Source: a virus. Taken from it: a DNA stretch of 38,234 bases. The notes beneath the pieces are model-generated. The model saw only the letters and a program-made list of their open reading frames with translations. It made no database searches and had not been told where the DNA came from. Below are positions 31,139 through 38,234 of this stretch, piece after piece (position 1 is the first letter of the stretch; each line of letters begins with the position of its first letter). The translations under genes and the position numbers were made by a program. The stretch lies in IMG/VR virus record IMGVR_UViG_3300030520_000070, positions 1 through 38,234 of that record. One strand, given 5' to 3'.

Positions 31139-32968
31139 ATGAAACGCCTATTCCTTGCCATCCTGTTTGTGCTGGCGCCCTTTGCCTACGGCGCGGGCTC
31201 GTCGATCAACCCGGCCTATCCGCCTGAAGACGCTCTGGTGCAATCGGCACCGCTGCGCAGCAATTTTCTCGCGGCCTACAACGACATCAACGCGCTGATC
31301 GGACAAAACGCCGGCCCGACCGCGCCGCTGTTGCCGCTGGCGGGGCAGTTGTGGCTCAACACCGGCGCGACGCCCTACGCGCTGAGCGAATACGACGGCG
31401 CCGCCTGGGTCGTGCTGGGCCGCCTCGATCCGGTCAACCACGTCTGGACCTGCGCCGTCGCTTCAGGCTGCACCGGCATGGGCGGCCCCGGTGCGGCAGG
31501 CAATGTGCTGACATCGAACGGCACGAGCTGGGTCAGCACGGCGCCTGTGCCCGCACCGACGGTGGCAACCGCCAACGGCTTTTCCGGGACGGTAAGCAAC
31601 GCCACGACCGCGCCGGCGATCACGCTATCGACCACGCAGAGCGGCATCCTGCAAGGCATCAACGGCAATGTGCTCTCGACCGTGCCGGGGGCGGATTACA
31701 GCGTCGGCACGGCCTCGCTTGCCACCGGGATGCTGAAATCGACCACGGTGTCGGGCGCGTTGTCGATCGGGGTGCCGGGGACGGATTACAGCGCGGGAAC
31801 GGCGTCGTTGGGGACGGGATTGCTGAAGTCGACCACGGGGACGGGTGGCTTGTCGATTGCCGTCTCCGGGACGGATTACTACCTGCCCGGGAACGCGCTT
31901 GGTACGCCGTCGAGTGCGACGCTGAGTAATGCGACCGGTTTGCCGTTGTCGACGGGGGTTACCGGGGTGTTGGGTGGGGTTAGTGGGGGGACTGGGGTCA
32001 ATAATGGTGGTAAGACGATTACGCTTGGCGGTAACCTGACGACGAGCGGGGCCTTCAATACGACGCTCAACGAGAGTGCGACGACTAATGTCACCTTGCC
32101 GACGTCCGGCACGATCATCAGCAGTTCAACCTCGCTCCCCGGTGCCGTAACCGGCACGCCGTCATCGTTGACCTTCTTGCGCGGCGATGGAACGTGGGCG
32201 GTGGCGTCTCCCGTCGCCGCTGGATTCATTAGCGGCTTTACGCTTTCGAACGATGGCACGTCACCTAACACCGTGATTGACGTGGCCGCGGGCTTCGCCT
32301 CCGATAGCACGAACGCCGTGATGATCAATGGAACGGCGTTGACCAAGCAGATCAGTGGATCAAGCTGCACCGGTAGCAGCAATGCCTTTGTCTCCGGTAC
32401 CGGAAACTGCGGAATGTTCGGTACGGCGGTGGCCGCGAGCACGTGGTACCACGTGTTTGCGATCATCGTCAACGGCGGGTTCGATGTCTATTTCGACACG
32501 TCGGCAACTGCCGCGAACAAGCCTTCCGGTGCGACTTATGCGCGTTACATCGGTAGTATCAAGACGAACTCCAGTTCGCAAGTCATTGGCTTTACGCAGT
32601 ATGGGCAGCGGGTGATTTTTACTTCCTTCGTCGCAGATTTGAATACCACAGCCGCGACATCCGAGGTAGCGGTCACGTTGTCGACGCCTCCTGGCTTCGT
32701 GGTTCATCCATTCGGAGTCTTGCAATTCTCAGCGGCCAACCAGAACGCGCAATTCAAGATTTTTCCCGCAACTGCTGGCGGTATAGCGGGAACTGTCTTT
32801 GACAGCTATTTGCAGACACAGGTCTCAAACCAGACCATTGACGGGCAATTTATCACCACCACCAATACATCCAGTCAGATTTATTACTCGATCGCAAATG
32901 GATCGTCATTTGTGGCAGAAATCGTCACCAATGGCTATATCAACCCTCACCTTGCACCAAGTTTCTAA
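31139..32968 (+). CDS. Tail fibre-like protein with N-terminal signal peptide
   Basis: A 609-residue fibre-like protein. The first 20 residues (MKRLFLAILFVLAPFAYGAG) form a classical Sec signal peptide, odd for a virion protein assembled in the cytoplasm. Residues 20-100 are an attachment-type domain (INPAYPPEDALVQSAPLRSNF, QLWLNTGATPYALSEYDGA). Residues 150-310 carry repeats of the form VPGTDYSxGTASLGTGLLKST, typical of fibre shafts. From about 360 on is a receptor-binding-like domain. The gene sits between J and I, where a fibre is not usually found. Fibre identity is likely; export is uncertain. Confidence 0.75.
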   Translation: MKRLFLAILFVLAPFAYGAGSSINPAYPPEDALVQSAPLRSNFLAAYNDINALIGQNAGPTAPLLPLAGQLWLNTGATPYALSEYDGAAWVVLGRLDPVNHVWTCAVASGCTGMGGPGAAGNVLTSNGTSWVSTAPVPAPTVATANGFSGTVSNATTAPAITLSTTQSGILQGINGNVLSTVPGADYSVGTASLATGMLKSTTVSGALSIGVPGTDYSAGTASLGTGLLKSTTGTGGLSIAVSGTDYYLPGNALGTPSSATLSNATGLPLSTGVTGVLGGVSGGTGVNNGGKTITLGGNLTTSGAFNTTLNESATTNVTLPTSGTIISSSTSLPGAVTGTPSSLTFLRGDGTWAVASPVAAGFISGFTLSNDGTSPNTVIDVAAGFASDSTNAVMINGTALTKQISGSSCTGSSNAFVSGTGNCGMFGTAVAASTWYHVFAIIVNGGFDVYFDTSATAANKPSGATYARYIGSIKTNSSSQVIGFTQYGQRVIFTSFVADLNTTAATSEVAVTLSTPPGFVVHPFGVLQFSAANQNAQFKIFPATAGGIAGTVFDSYLQTQVSNQTIDGQFITTTNTSSQIYYSIANGSSFVAEIVTNGYINPHLAPSF

Positions 32969-33016
32969 GCGAATTTTGTGACACCCGCAATAGCCACGAT
33001 TCCGTAAGGAAAACCC

Positions 33017-33757
33017 ATGCCACTCAACTACGACGACAACCAATCCCGCTACGACAACACCACCTCTACCTGGGACGACAGCGCGCAACTCCCCGTAGCC
33101 CCGGCAATCGGTACCCAGGCCGATTTCTTCGCCCGCCTGAAGGCGTTGATCCCGCGTTCGTGGTTCAAGAGTTCGCCCAACTTCGACGCCACGCTGCAAG
33201 GCGCGGCGTTTGCGCTGGCGCAGCTCTACGCGTTGTTGATGTATGCCAGGCAGCAGATGCGCATCCGAAGCGCGGTGGATGGCTTTCTCGACGTCGTCTC
33301 CAACGACTACTTCGGCCCCACCGTGCCGCGCTTGACGCAGGAGGGCGATGCCAGTTTCCGCAACCGCATCCTGGCCAACCTGTTCGTGAAAGGGCCGACG
33401 CGGCGCGACATGGCCGACGTGTTGATGCTGTTGACCGGCCGCGTGCCGACGATCTTCGAGCCCGGCAACGCGAACGACTCCGGCTGTTATGACGGCGCTG
33501 CGTTCTTCGATGCCTGGGGCGGCTGGGGTGATCCGCTGCCGTATCAATGCTTCGTCACGGCCTACCGCCCCGCCGTGGGCGATACCTCGCTCGGCGAATA
33601 CGACACCGTGCGCGAATGGCTCGATGTCGGCGGCTACTATTCCGACGCGCAGGCCGAATCGGTCGGCGATACGGCGATCTATGCCGCCGTCGAATCGACG
33701 CGCGCGCTCGGCACCACCGTGTGGCTACGCATCGCCAATGACCCCGTTACGCCTTGA
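33017..33757 (+). CDS. Baseplate/tail protein I-like (Mu gp48-type)
   Basis: A 246-residue protein. FFARLKALIPRSWFKSSPNF, the helix AFALAQLYALLMYARQQMRI with TAVDGFLDVVSNDYFG-like continuation, and GDASFRNRILANLFVKGPTRRDM match the phage tail protein I/gp48/YmfQ group that completes the wedge and anchors the fibre. AAGGAAAACCC precedes ATG 33017. It would normally follow J directly; here the fibre gene lies between. Confidence 0.75.
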   Translation: MPLNYDDNQSRYDNTTSTWDDSAQLPVAPAIGTQADFFARLKALIPRSWFKSSPNFDATLQGAAFALAQLYALLMYARQQMRIRSAVDGFLDVVSNDYFGPTVPRLTQEGDASFRNRILANLFVKGPTRRDMADVLMLLTGRVPTIFEPGNANDSGCYDGAAFFDAWGGWGDPLPYQCFVTAYRPAVGDTSLGEYDTVREWLDVGGYYSDAQAESVGDTAIYAAVESTRALGTTVWLRIANDPVTP

Positions 33758-33951
33758 TATGTGTGAGGCGCCTTGGTGCGACATAGCAAGACATGCCCCC
33801 TTTTGATATGCCGTGACGTACCGAACACTTCAAGCGCATCAGAGAACGGCACCGCACGCAGCAAAGAGCACACCGTATCGCCGACTGCAAACCAGCCCAC
33901 ACCCACCAATCCAGGCCGCTATCGCGCGGCCTTTTTCATTTCCGAGGAACC
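33758..33951. other. Gap before the second fibre gene
   Basis: 194 bp without a supported gene, ending in an intrinsic terminator and a ribosome site. The open frame through it (33813 onwards) is a shadow of the fibre gene in another phase. Confidence 0.4.
33913..33936 (+). terminator. Intrinsic terminator just before the second fibre gene
   Basis: The stem AGGCCGC/GCGGCCT (33913-33919, 33926-33932) has a 6-nt loop and a T5 run. It stands 15 nt before ATG 33952, with CCGAGGAAC as the ribosome site between. This mirrors the terminator-then-start layout at the sheath gene. Confidence 0.85.
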
Positions 33952-34977
33952 ATGCACCGCCCCATCATCTACACCAGCGAACAGGTACGCAGCACCGACA
34001 TCCTCTCCGGGTTCCGCTACGCCATGATCGCGCTGTCCAAGCTCGCCGCGGCGATCCTTGGCACCTCCACCGTCGTCAACGGCTTCGCCTGCACGCCGAC
34101 CTCGCCCAACACGCTGACGGTCAACGTCGGCCAGGGCGAAATCTATGGCATGGGCGCGGTCGATGCTACCGCCTATGGCGTGCTGGCGGCCGACACCACC
34201 GACCAGATCCTGAAGCAGGGCATGGTGCTGGGCACCAGCAATCTGTCGTGCCCCGCGCCGACCACGGCGGGCTTCTCCATCAACTACCTGATCGAGGCGC
34301 AATTCCAGGAAGTCGATGCCGCCAACGTCGTGCTACCGTTCTACAACTCGGCCAATCCGAGCCAGCCCTACAACGGACAAGCCAATTCCGGCGCGGCGCT
34401 GCCCACACAGCGCCAGGGCATCTGCCTGTTGCAGGTGAAGGCGGGCGCGGCGGCGGCAACCGGTGTGCAGGTCACGCCCACGCCCGACGCCGGTTTCGTC
34501 GGTTTGTGGGTCGTCACCGTGGCCTACGGCCAGAGCGGCATTGCTGCGGGCAACATCGCGCAATACAGCGGCGCGCCGTTCATCAATTCGACGCTGCCGC
34601 AACTGGCTTCGCAGTCGTTTGCCAAGTTGAACGCAACGCAGGCCTGGACGGCAGCGCAATCCGGCACCCCGGTCCCGCTGGTCTTCGGCACCACTGTCAC
34701 GCCGAATTTCGCGGCAGGCAATAACTTCACGCTGGCGACGACTGCCAGCTTCAGCCTGGCCAACCCGACCAACGTCGTGCCGGGCCAATCGGGCGTCATC
34801 GAATTCAATCAGAATTCCGGCGGCGGCAACGCCATCAACTCCTACGGCAATCTTTACATCGGCGCCAACGGCACCAAGCCGCAATTGGCGGCCGGCGCCA
34901 ACGGCACCGACGTGTTTTCCTACTACGTGAGCTCGGCCGGCAAGATCGTGCTGACAGCGATACCGAAGGTGGCGTGA
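33952..34977 (+). CDS. Second tail fibre/collar-like structural protein
   Basis: A 341-residue protein. The N-terminal 110 residues ([40 protein letters not shown]...) look like a baseplate-binding domain found at the start of phage fibre or receptor-binding proteins. The rest is beta-rich with Gly/Asn/Ala repeats ([20 protein letters not shown]), suitable for a trimeric shaft and head. It is the last large virion gene. The stop overlaps the start of the Pro-Thr protein (GTGATGA). Confidence 0.7.
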   Translation: MHRPIIYTSEQVRSTDILSGFRYAMIALSKLAAAILGTSTVVNGFACTPTSPNTLTVNVGQGEIYGMGAVDATAYGVLAADTTDQILKQGMVLGTSNLSCPAPTTAGFSINYLIEAQFQEVDAANVVLPFYNSANPSQPYNGQANSGAALPTQRQGICLLQVKAGAAAATGVQVTPTPDAGFVGLWVVTVAYGQSGIAAGNIAQYSGAPFINSTLPQLASQSFAKLNATQAWTAAQSGTPVPLVFGTTVTPNFAAGNNFTLATTASFSLANPTNVVPGQSGVIEFNQNSGGGNAINSYGNLYIGANGTKPQLAAGANGTDVFSYYVSSAGKIVLTAIPKVA

Positions 34978-35486
34978 TGACGGTCCCCGCAAATCTGACG
35001 GCACTGATGCTGGCCGGCGCGCCGACGCCGACTCCCACGCCCACACCAACACCAACACCGACTCCCACACCAACACCGACGCCGACGCCAACGCCCACAC
35101 CAACACCAACACCGACGCCGACGCCGACGCCGACGCCCACACCCACACCTGCACCGGCGCCGCTATCGGTCACCGTCTCCAGCGACAATCTGGCCGAAGG
35201 CTATTACTTCATCAACGGCACCACGGTCAACTTCGACGTGTTCTGCAATGTCTCGGGCGGTGTCGCGCCGTACTTCTACCAATTCACGGTTCCCTCGAGC
35301 TTCAGCCTCGCGGGCGGCTCGACGCTGCTCAACACTTCTTCCACCTTCGCGGGGATCTCGCTGCACTGCACGGGCACCAACACCAGCGTATCGGGGTCGC
35401 CGGGCTGCCTCGTCACCGACAGTACAGGCGCGCAGATGGGCGGCTTCACGTCACTGTCGGCCACCTTCAACGCCAGCGGCAACTGA
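34974..35486 (+). CDS. Pro-Thr linker protein with small C-terminal beta domain
   Basis: A 170-residue protein starting at GTG 34974 or ATG 34977. A short head ([15 protein letters not shown]) is followed by 21 consecutive Pro-Thr pairs (35022-35147), then PAPA. A 105-residue beta domain follows: [40 protein letters not shown]..., with three Cys (35 bp-scale spacing at FCN, LHC, GCL). The rod-like linker suggests a surface-exposed virion decoration or fibre tip, translated together with the fibre gene. It could equally be an accessory adhesin domain. The domain resembles Ig-like folds, but I cannot name the family. Confidence 0.65.
   Translation: MMTVPANLTALMLAGAPTPTPTPTPTPTPTPTPTPTPTPTPTPTPTPTPTPTPTPTPTPAPAPLSVTVSSDNLAEGYYFINGTTVNFDVFCNVSGGVAPYFYQFTVPSSFSLAGGSTLLNTSSTFAGISLHCTGTNTSVSGSPGCLVTDSTGAQMGGFTSLSATFNASGN
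35022..35147 (+). repeat. Hexanucleotide (Pro-Thr) repeat tract
   Basis: 21 CCN-ACN hexamers in a row, with third bases varied (CCGACG, CCCACA, CCAACA). The variation shows that the peptide pattern is kept although the DNA is not perfectly identical, so selection on the linker is plausible. Confidence 0.9.
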
Positions 35487-35498
35487 CGAAAGGCGCAC

Positions 35499-35765
35499 AT
35501 GGATTATGAACTGATGCGGCTCGCCTTCGAGCTGCTCGTCACAGCGCTCGCCGGGGTGCTGTGGTGGAACTTCCGCGTGCTCGCCGCCAAGGCGGCCCGC
35601 ACGCAGGACGAACTGGTGGCCTTCAAGCTCTCGGTGGTGGAAGGCTACGCCAAGAAAGACGACATCAAGGACGCCGTGGCCCAGATCGGCAAATCGGTCG
35701 AACGGCTGGAGCACAACATCGAGCGCTTCTTCGACCTGCTCGACAGAAAGGCCGACAAACTATGA
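35499..35765 (+). CDS. Small membrane-anchored coiled-coil protein (lysis region)
   Basis: An 88-residue protein. Residues 6-25 are hydrophobic (MRLAFELLVTALAGVLWWNF), followed by a long charged helix (residues 26-88) likely to be a coiled coil. Similar small proteins occur beside endolysin genes of T7-like and temperate phages. A holin or spanin-helper role is possible, but no known holin signature is present. GAAAGGCGCAC precedes ATG 35499. The stop overlaps the next start (ATGA at 35762). Confidence 0.6.
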   Translation: MDYELMRLAFELLVTALAGVLWWNFRVLAAKAARTQDELVAFKLSVVEGYAKKDDIKDAVAQIGKSVERLEHNIERFFDLLDRKADKL

Positions 35766-36229
35766 ACCTACCCAATAACCTACCCCAAAGCGAACACCTG
35801 CAGCGGCGCACGCTGACCGTCGCCGTCTACATCCCCGACCATCCCGAGCGTGCCAACACGCCGGTTTTCGAGCGCACACGAAGGAAACTCATCACCCACA
35901 ACCCGCACGCCAAGTGCATGGTCGACAACGCGCACTGCGACCGCGACCATCCACTCGAACTGCATCACGCCCACGTCGAATGGTGCGACAGCAACGGCGT
36001 CGATTGGGTCAAGGTCAAAGCACGCGTACCCGATTTCGACTGGGGCCAATTCGACCCGGCGCACCCGGAAACCTTCATCGACAGCGAATGGAACGCCAAC
36101 GTCGTGCTGTGCAAGCGCCACCACACCGGCGTGGACCACGGCATCCATTGCCTCGATGGGCCGACGTGGCAGATGCAGATGTGGCAGCGCGCCGATTTCG
36201 TGTTTTCGCCCGATGAGGAGGCCGCATGA
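35762..36229 (+). CDS. HNH-like protein with Cys/His metal site
   Basis: A 155-residue protein started by ATGA overlap at 35762. C52-type pair in HAKCMVDNAHC, then HPLELHHAHVEW, and NANVVLCKRHHTG...GIHCLDG follow the layout of phage HNH nucleases with two zinc-binding Cys pairs and a His-Asn-His core. Such proteins often help terminase cut cos DNA, but they normally lie beside the terminase genes. Here the gene is at the far end, joined to the endolysin by ATGA. It may be a homing-type or degenerate HNH protein; activity is not shown. Confidence 0.65.
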   Translation: MNLPNNLPQSEHLQRRTLTVAVYIPDHPERANTPVFERTRRKLITHNPHAKCMVDNAHCDRDHPLELHHAHVEWCDSNGVDWVKVKARVPDFDWGQFDPAHPETFIDSEWNANVVLCKRHHTGVDHGIHCLDGPTWQMQMWQRADFVFSPDEEAA

Positions 36230-36726
36230 GCCTACCCGACAGCGCACCCAAAAAGACGCCGGCGGAATTCATCGCCTACGTGGCATCAGCCGCGCAGGCA
36301 ACGCAAAGGGCAAGCGGCATCCCGGCCGGCTTCACGATCGCGCAGGCGGCGGTGGAAAGCGCATGGGACGGCTCGGGATTGTCGCAGCAAGACTTCAACT
36401 TCTTCGGCATCAAGGCCATCGGCGATTGGCATGGGCCATCGCAGATGTGGCCGACGCTTGAATTCCTGCAGGGGCACTACGTCAGCATCATGGCGCCGTT
36501 TCGCAAATACGCCAGCCTGACCGAAGGCTTCGAGGATCACGCCGCGTTCCTCGATCCCAGGATCAACCCGCGCTACGCACCGGCGTACCAGCACACCGGC
36601 GACAGCGTCGCCTTCGCGCACGCGATCCAGGCCGCCGGCTATGCGACCGATCCCAACTATGCCGCCGCCATCATCGCCATCATCGAGGGCGACGACTTGC
36701 GGCAGTACGATGCGGCGCCCGGTTGA
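36226..36726 (+). CDS. Endolysin, GH73 glucosaminidase-type (FlgJ-like)
   Basis: A 166-residue murein hydrolase. The motif PAGFTIAQAAVESAWDGSGLSQQDFNFFGIKA carries the catalytic Glu of the family. FRKYASLTEGFEDHAAFLDPR...YAPAYQHTGDSVAFAHAIQAAGYATDPNYA is the conserved second half. There is no signal peptide, so release would need a holin. The gene overlaps the HNH-like gene by 4 nt. No spanin pair was found after it; the next gene is convergent. Confidence 0.85.
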   Translation: MSLPDSAPKKTPAEFIAYVASAAQATQRASGIPAGFTIAQAAVESAWDGSGLSQQDFNFFGIKAIGDWHGPSQMWPTLEFLQGHYVSIMAPFRKYASLTEGFEDHAAFLDPRINPRYAPAYQHTGDSVAFAHAIQAAGYATDPNYAAAIIAIIEGDDLRQYDAAPG

Positions 36727-36756
36727 GCGGCGTCAAGCGCTGCGGCGCGGCGTAAC

Positions 36757-38091
36757 TCAAGCGGCGCGCCGCAACGACACGATCATTTCCGGAACCGGTT
36801 TCCCGTTGGTGTATTCGTGCACGCCCTCATCGATCTGCACGATCTCGAAGCCCTGCGCTGCGGCAGTGCGCGCGACATAGTTCCTGCCGTGGAAATAGCA
36901 GCCGCCCTCGGCGAAGCCGTCCAGGCTGCCGACCGAAAAACGCTCCGGGTCCGGGTCGGGAAACACCGTGAAGACGAACAGTCCGCCCGGCTTGAGCGCA
37001 GCGGCCGCTGCCTGGAATATGCCCGAGAGATCGCCGAAATGGATCAGCGTTGCGGCCGACGTGATCGCATCGTAGCTGGCCGGATTCATGCGCATGAATT
37101 CGATCATGTCGCCGCCGAACAGCCGGTTGTAGGCGCCGCTTGCCTGTGCCTGCAGCAGCATCGGCTCGGAAATATCGACACCGTGCAATTCGGCCGCCAT
37201 GTCGCGGATGCGCCGTCCCACGAGGCCCGTGCCGCATCCTGCATCGAGGATGCGCAGCCCGGCCGGCGCCAGGCGGCGCAGCGCCGCTTCGACCAGCAGC
37301 ATGCCGCGGTAGTTGTGATGGGCTTCGACGTCGTGGTCCCAATGCGCGGCGCGCTCGGTGTAGAGCTTCTGCAGATAGGCGTCGGGCGCGCGTTCGGGGA
37401 TGTCCGTGCCGCCCAGCGCGGCCAGCACCAGCGCACAACCTTCGGCGTCGGCCGGGTCGCGCTTCAATGCCAGTGCGAGGAATTGCCGCGCCTTGTCGAC
37501 CACGCCGGCGCGGGCGTAAATCTTGCCCAGCGTCGCCATGTTGAAATGGGGATGGTGGGCAAACTTCGCCGCCGCATCGACTTGCGCCAGCGCGTCGTCC
37601 CGCCTGCCCTCGGCCAAGAGGATCTGCGCATAGGCAAGGCGCGCCTCGGCATTGTCGGGCTTCAACTGGATGCCGCGCAACAGTGACGGCGCCGCGTCTT
37701 GCGGGCGGTGCTGCGCAAGCAGCAGGTGCCCCAGATTCGAATGCGCATAAGCATCGTTCGGATTGAGTTCGATCGCGCGCCGGTACGCGGCACTCGCCTC
37801 GTCCGAGCGGCCCAGCGCACGCAAGGCCTGCCCGAGATTGACGTGAAACGCCGACATCGCCGGGTTGCCCTGCACGGCCTTGGTGAACAGCTCTACCGCA
37901 ACGTCGTTGCGCCCGACGCGATGCGCGATCAAGCCCAGATTGTGGTTGGCCAGCGCGTGGGCCGGCTGCGTCTGGAGGATGGCGCGATAAATCTTTTCCG
38001 CCTCGGGCAGGCGGCCTGCCTTGAAATGTTCACCGGCCTGCATCAGGGCCTGGTCGATCGAAAGCTGTTTTTGCTGCACGTTGCACCGCAT
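36757..38091 (-). CDS. TPR-repeat protein fused to a SAM-dependent methyltransferase
   Basis: A 444-residue protein. Residues 10-215 hold about six tetratricopeptide repeats (for example AEKIYRAILQTQPAHALANH, AAYRRAIELNPNDAYAHSNL). Residues 275-440 are a class I methyltransferase with motif I ILDAGCGTG (281-289) and the acidic loop HGVDIS. The methyl acceptor is unknown; related TPR-methyltransferases work on cell-surface or glycan-linked substrates or small molecules. It is transcribed against the phage and stops 30 bp from the endolysin stop. It could be a lysogenic-conversion gene or the first host gene beyond the prophage. Confidence 0.8.
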   Translation of the reverse strand: MRCNVQQKQLSIDQALMQAGEHFKAGRLPEAEKIYRAILQTQPAHALANHNLGLIAHRVGRNDVAVELFTKAVQGNPAMSAFHVNLGQALRALGRSDEASAAYRRAIELNPNDAYAHSNLGHLLLAQHRPQDAAPSLLRGIQLKPDNAEARLAYAQILLAEGRRDDALAQVDAAAKFAHHPHFNMATLGKIYARAGVVDKARQFLALALKRDPADAEGCALVLAALGGTDIPERAPDAYLQKLYTERAAHWDHDVEAHHNYRGMLLVEAALRRLAPAGLRILDAGCGTGLVGRRIRDMAAELHGVDISEPMLLQAQASGAYNRLFGGDMIEFMRMNPASYDAITSAATLIHFGDLSGIFQAAAAALKPGGLFVFTVFPDPDPERFSVGSLDGFAEGGCYFHGRNYVARTAAAQGFEIVQIDEGVHEYTNGKPVPEMIVSLRRAA

Positions 38092-38144
38092 CGGTAGTGG
38101 TTAGGCCTTCTATATATCACATTGCCGCTGCGGCTGGTCTTTCC

Positions 38145-38188
38145 CGCTTCTTTCGCGCTTCTATTGCACTTCTTTTGCGCTTCTTCTG
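38145..38188. repeat. 11-bp tandem repeat upstream of the TPR-methyltransferase
   Basis: Four units, CGCTTCTTTCG, CGCTTCTATTG, CACTTCTTTTG, CGCTTCTTCTG, follow without gaps, about 55-95 bp before the start codon on the minus strand. The period is near one helical turn. No clear -35/-10 pair is visible, although TGATATAT (minus strand) lies between the array and the gene. Confidence 0.8.
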
Positions 38189-38234
38189 CGTAAGAAAGAG
38201 CCCGTCCAAACGCTAATGTCGCTCAGCTAACGCG

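Noticed and set aside
34835-35188. Val-Gly repeat protein on the minus strand
   Set aside because: It is the complement of the Pro-Thr tract in the plus-strand gene and has no start context.
1-38234. Integrase, transposase (Mu A-like), att sites, tRNA genes
   Set aside because: I searched by eye for tyrosine-recombinase, DDE and tRNA signatures and found none. The Mu-like tail order alone does not show Mu-like transposition, because the early region has O/P-type replication genes.

Overview
The window is most of a temperate contractile-tailed (myovirus) prophage in a GC-rich betaproteobacterium. The gene content and the style of the intergenic repeats suggest Burkholderiales, perhaps Oxalobacteraceae, but the host assignment is inference. 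All tail and head genes read as intact frames. No integrase, excisionase or att site is visible, so at least one prophage end probably lies outside the window.

Layout. 1-2000: immunity region with a leftward S24-type repressor, a three-operator-like control region, a consensus rightward promoter, a small zinc-ribbon-like protein and a putative winged-helix protein. 2345-5561: replication and early control, with a DUF1367-like protein, a DUF1376-like O-type protein, a DUF6475-like P-type protein, a small Cys-rich protein and a putative late antiterminator or regulator. 5772-8816: an accessory (moron) cassette with a four-helix membrane protein, an LprI/DUF1311-like secreted protein, and a translationally coupled pair of unknowns. 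8994-9575: two copies of a 121-bp promoter-hairpin-terminator unit, placed like a lambda pR'-tR' late start. 9961-19699: packaging and head genes (small and large terminase, portal, scaffold, capsid, connectors). 20037-34977: a tail of Mu/P2-like logic (sheath, tube, frameshifted chaperone, gp10-like, tape measure, LysM baseplate protein, hub, spike, gp25-like wedge, J, a fibre with signal peptide, I, second fibre). 34974-36726: a Pro-Thr-linker protein, a small membrane protein, an HNH-like protein and a GH73-type endolysin. 36757-38091: a leftward TPR-methyltransferase, either a moron or flanking host gene.

How the parts work together. The repressor would silence the rightward promoter at 1073-1101. 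After induction, replication proteins and the putative late regulator are made. Late transcription would have to read through intrinsic terminators in the leader cassettes and in front of the sheath and second fibre genes, which suggests processive antitermination. The tail chaperone carries a textbook -1 frameshift site (A AAA AAC, 6-nt spacer, 9-bp stem).

The most unusual trait is the intergenic DNA. Nearly every gap between late modules is filled with non-phage-looking repeats: a BIME-like palindromic family in at least five paired and six single copies, a second family built on GGTCGGAAGGCGC/GCGCTTTTCCGACC, and two copies, 294/296 identical, of a 296-bp TA-flanked MITE with nested palindromes. 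The insertions avoid coding sequence.
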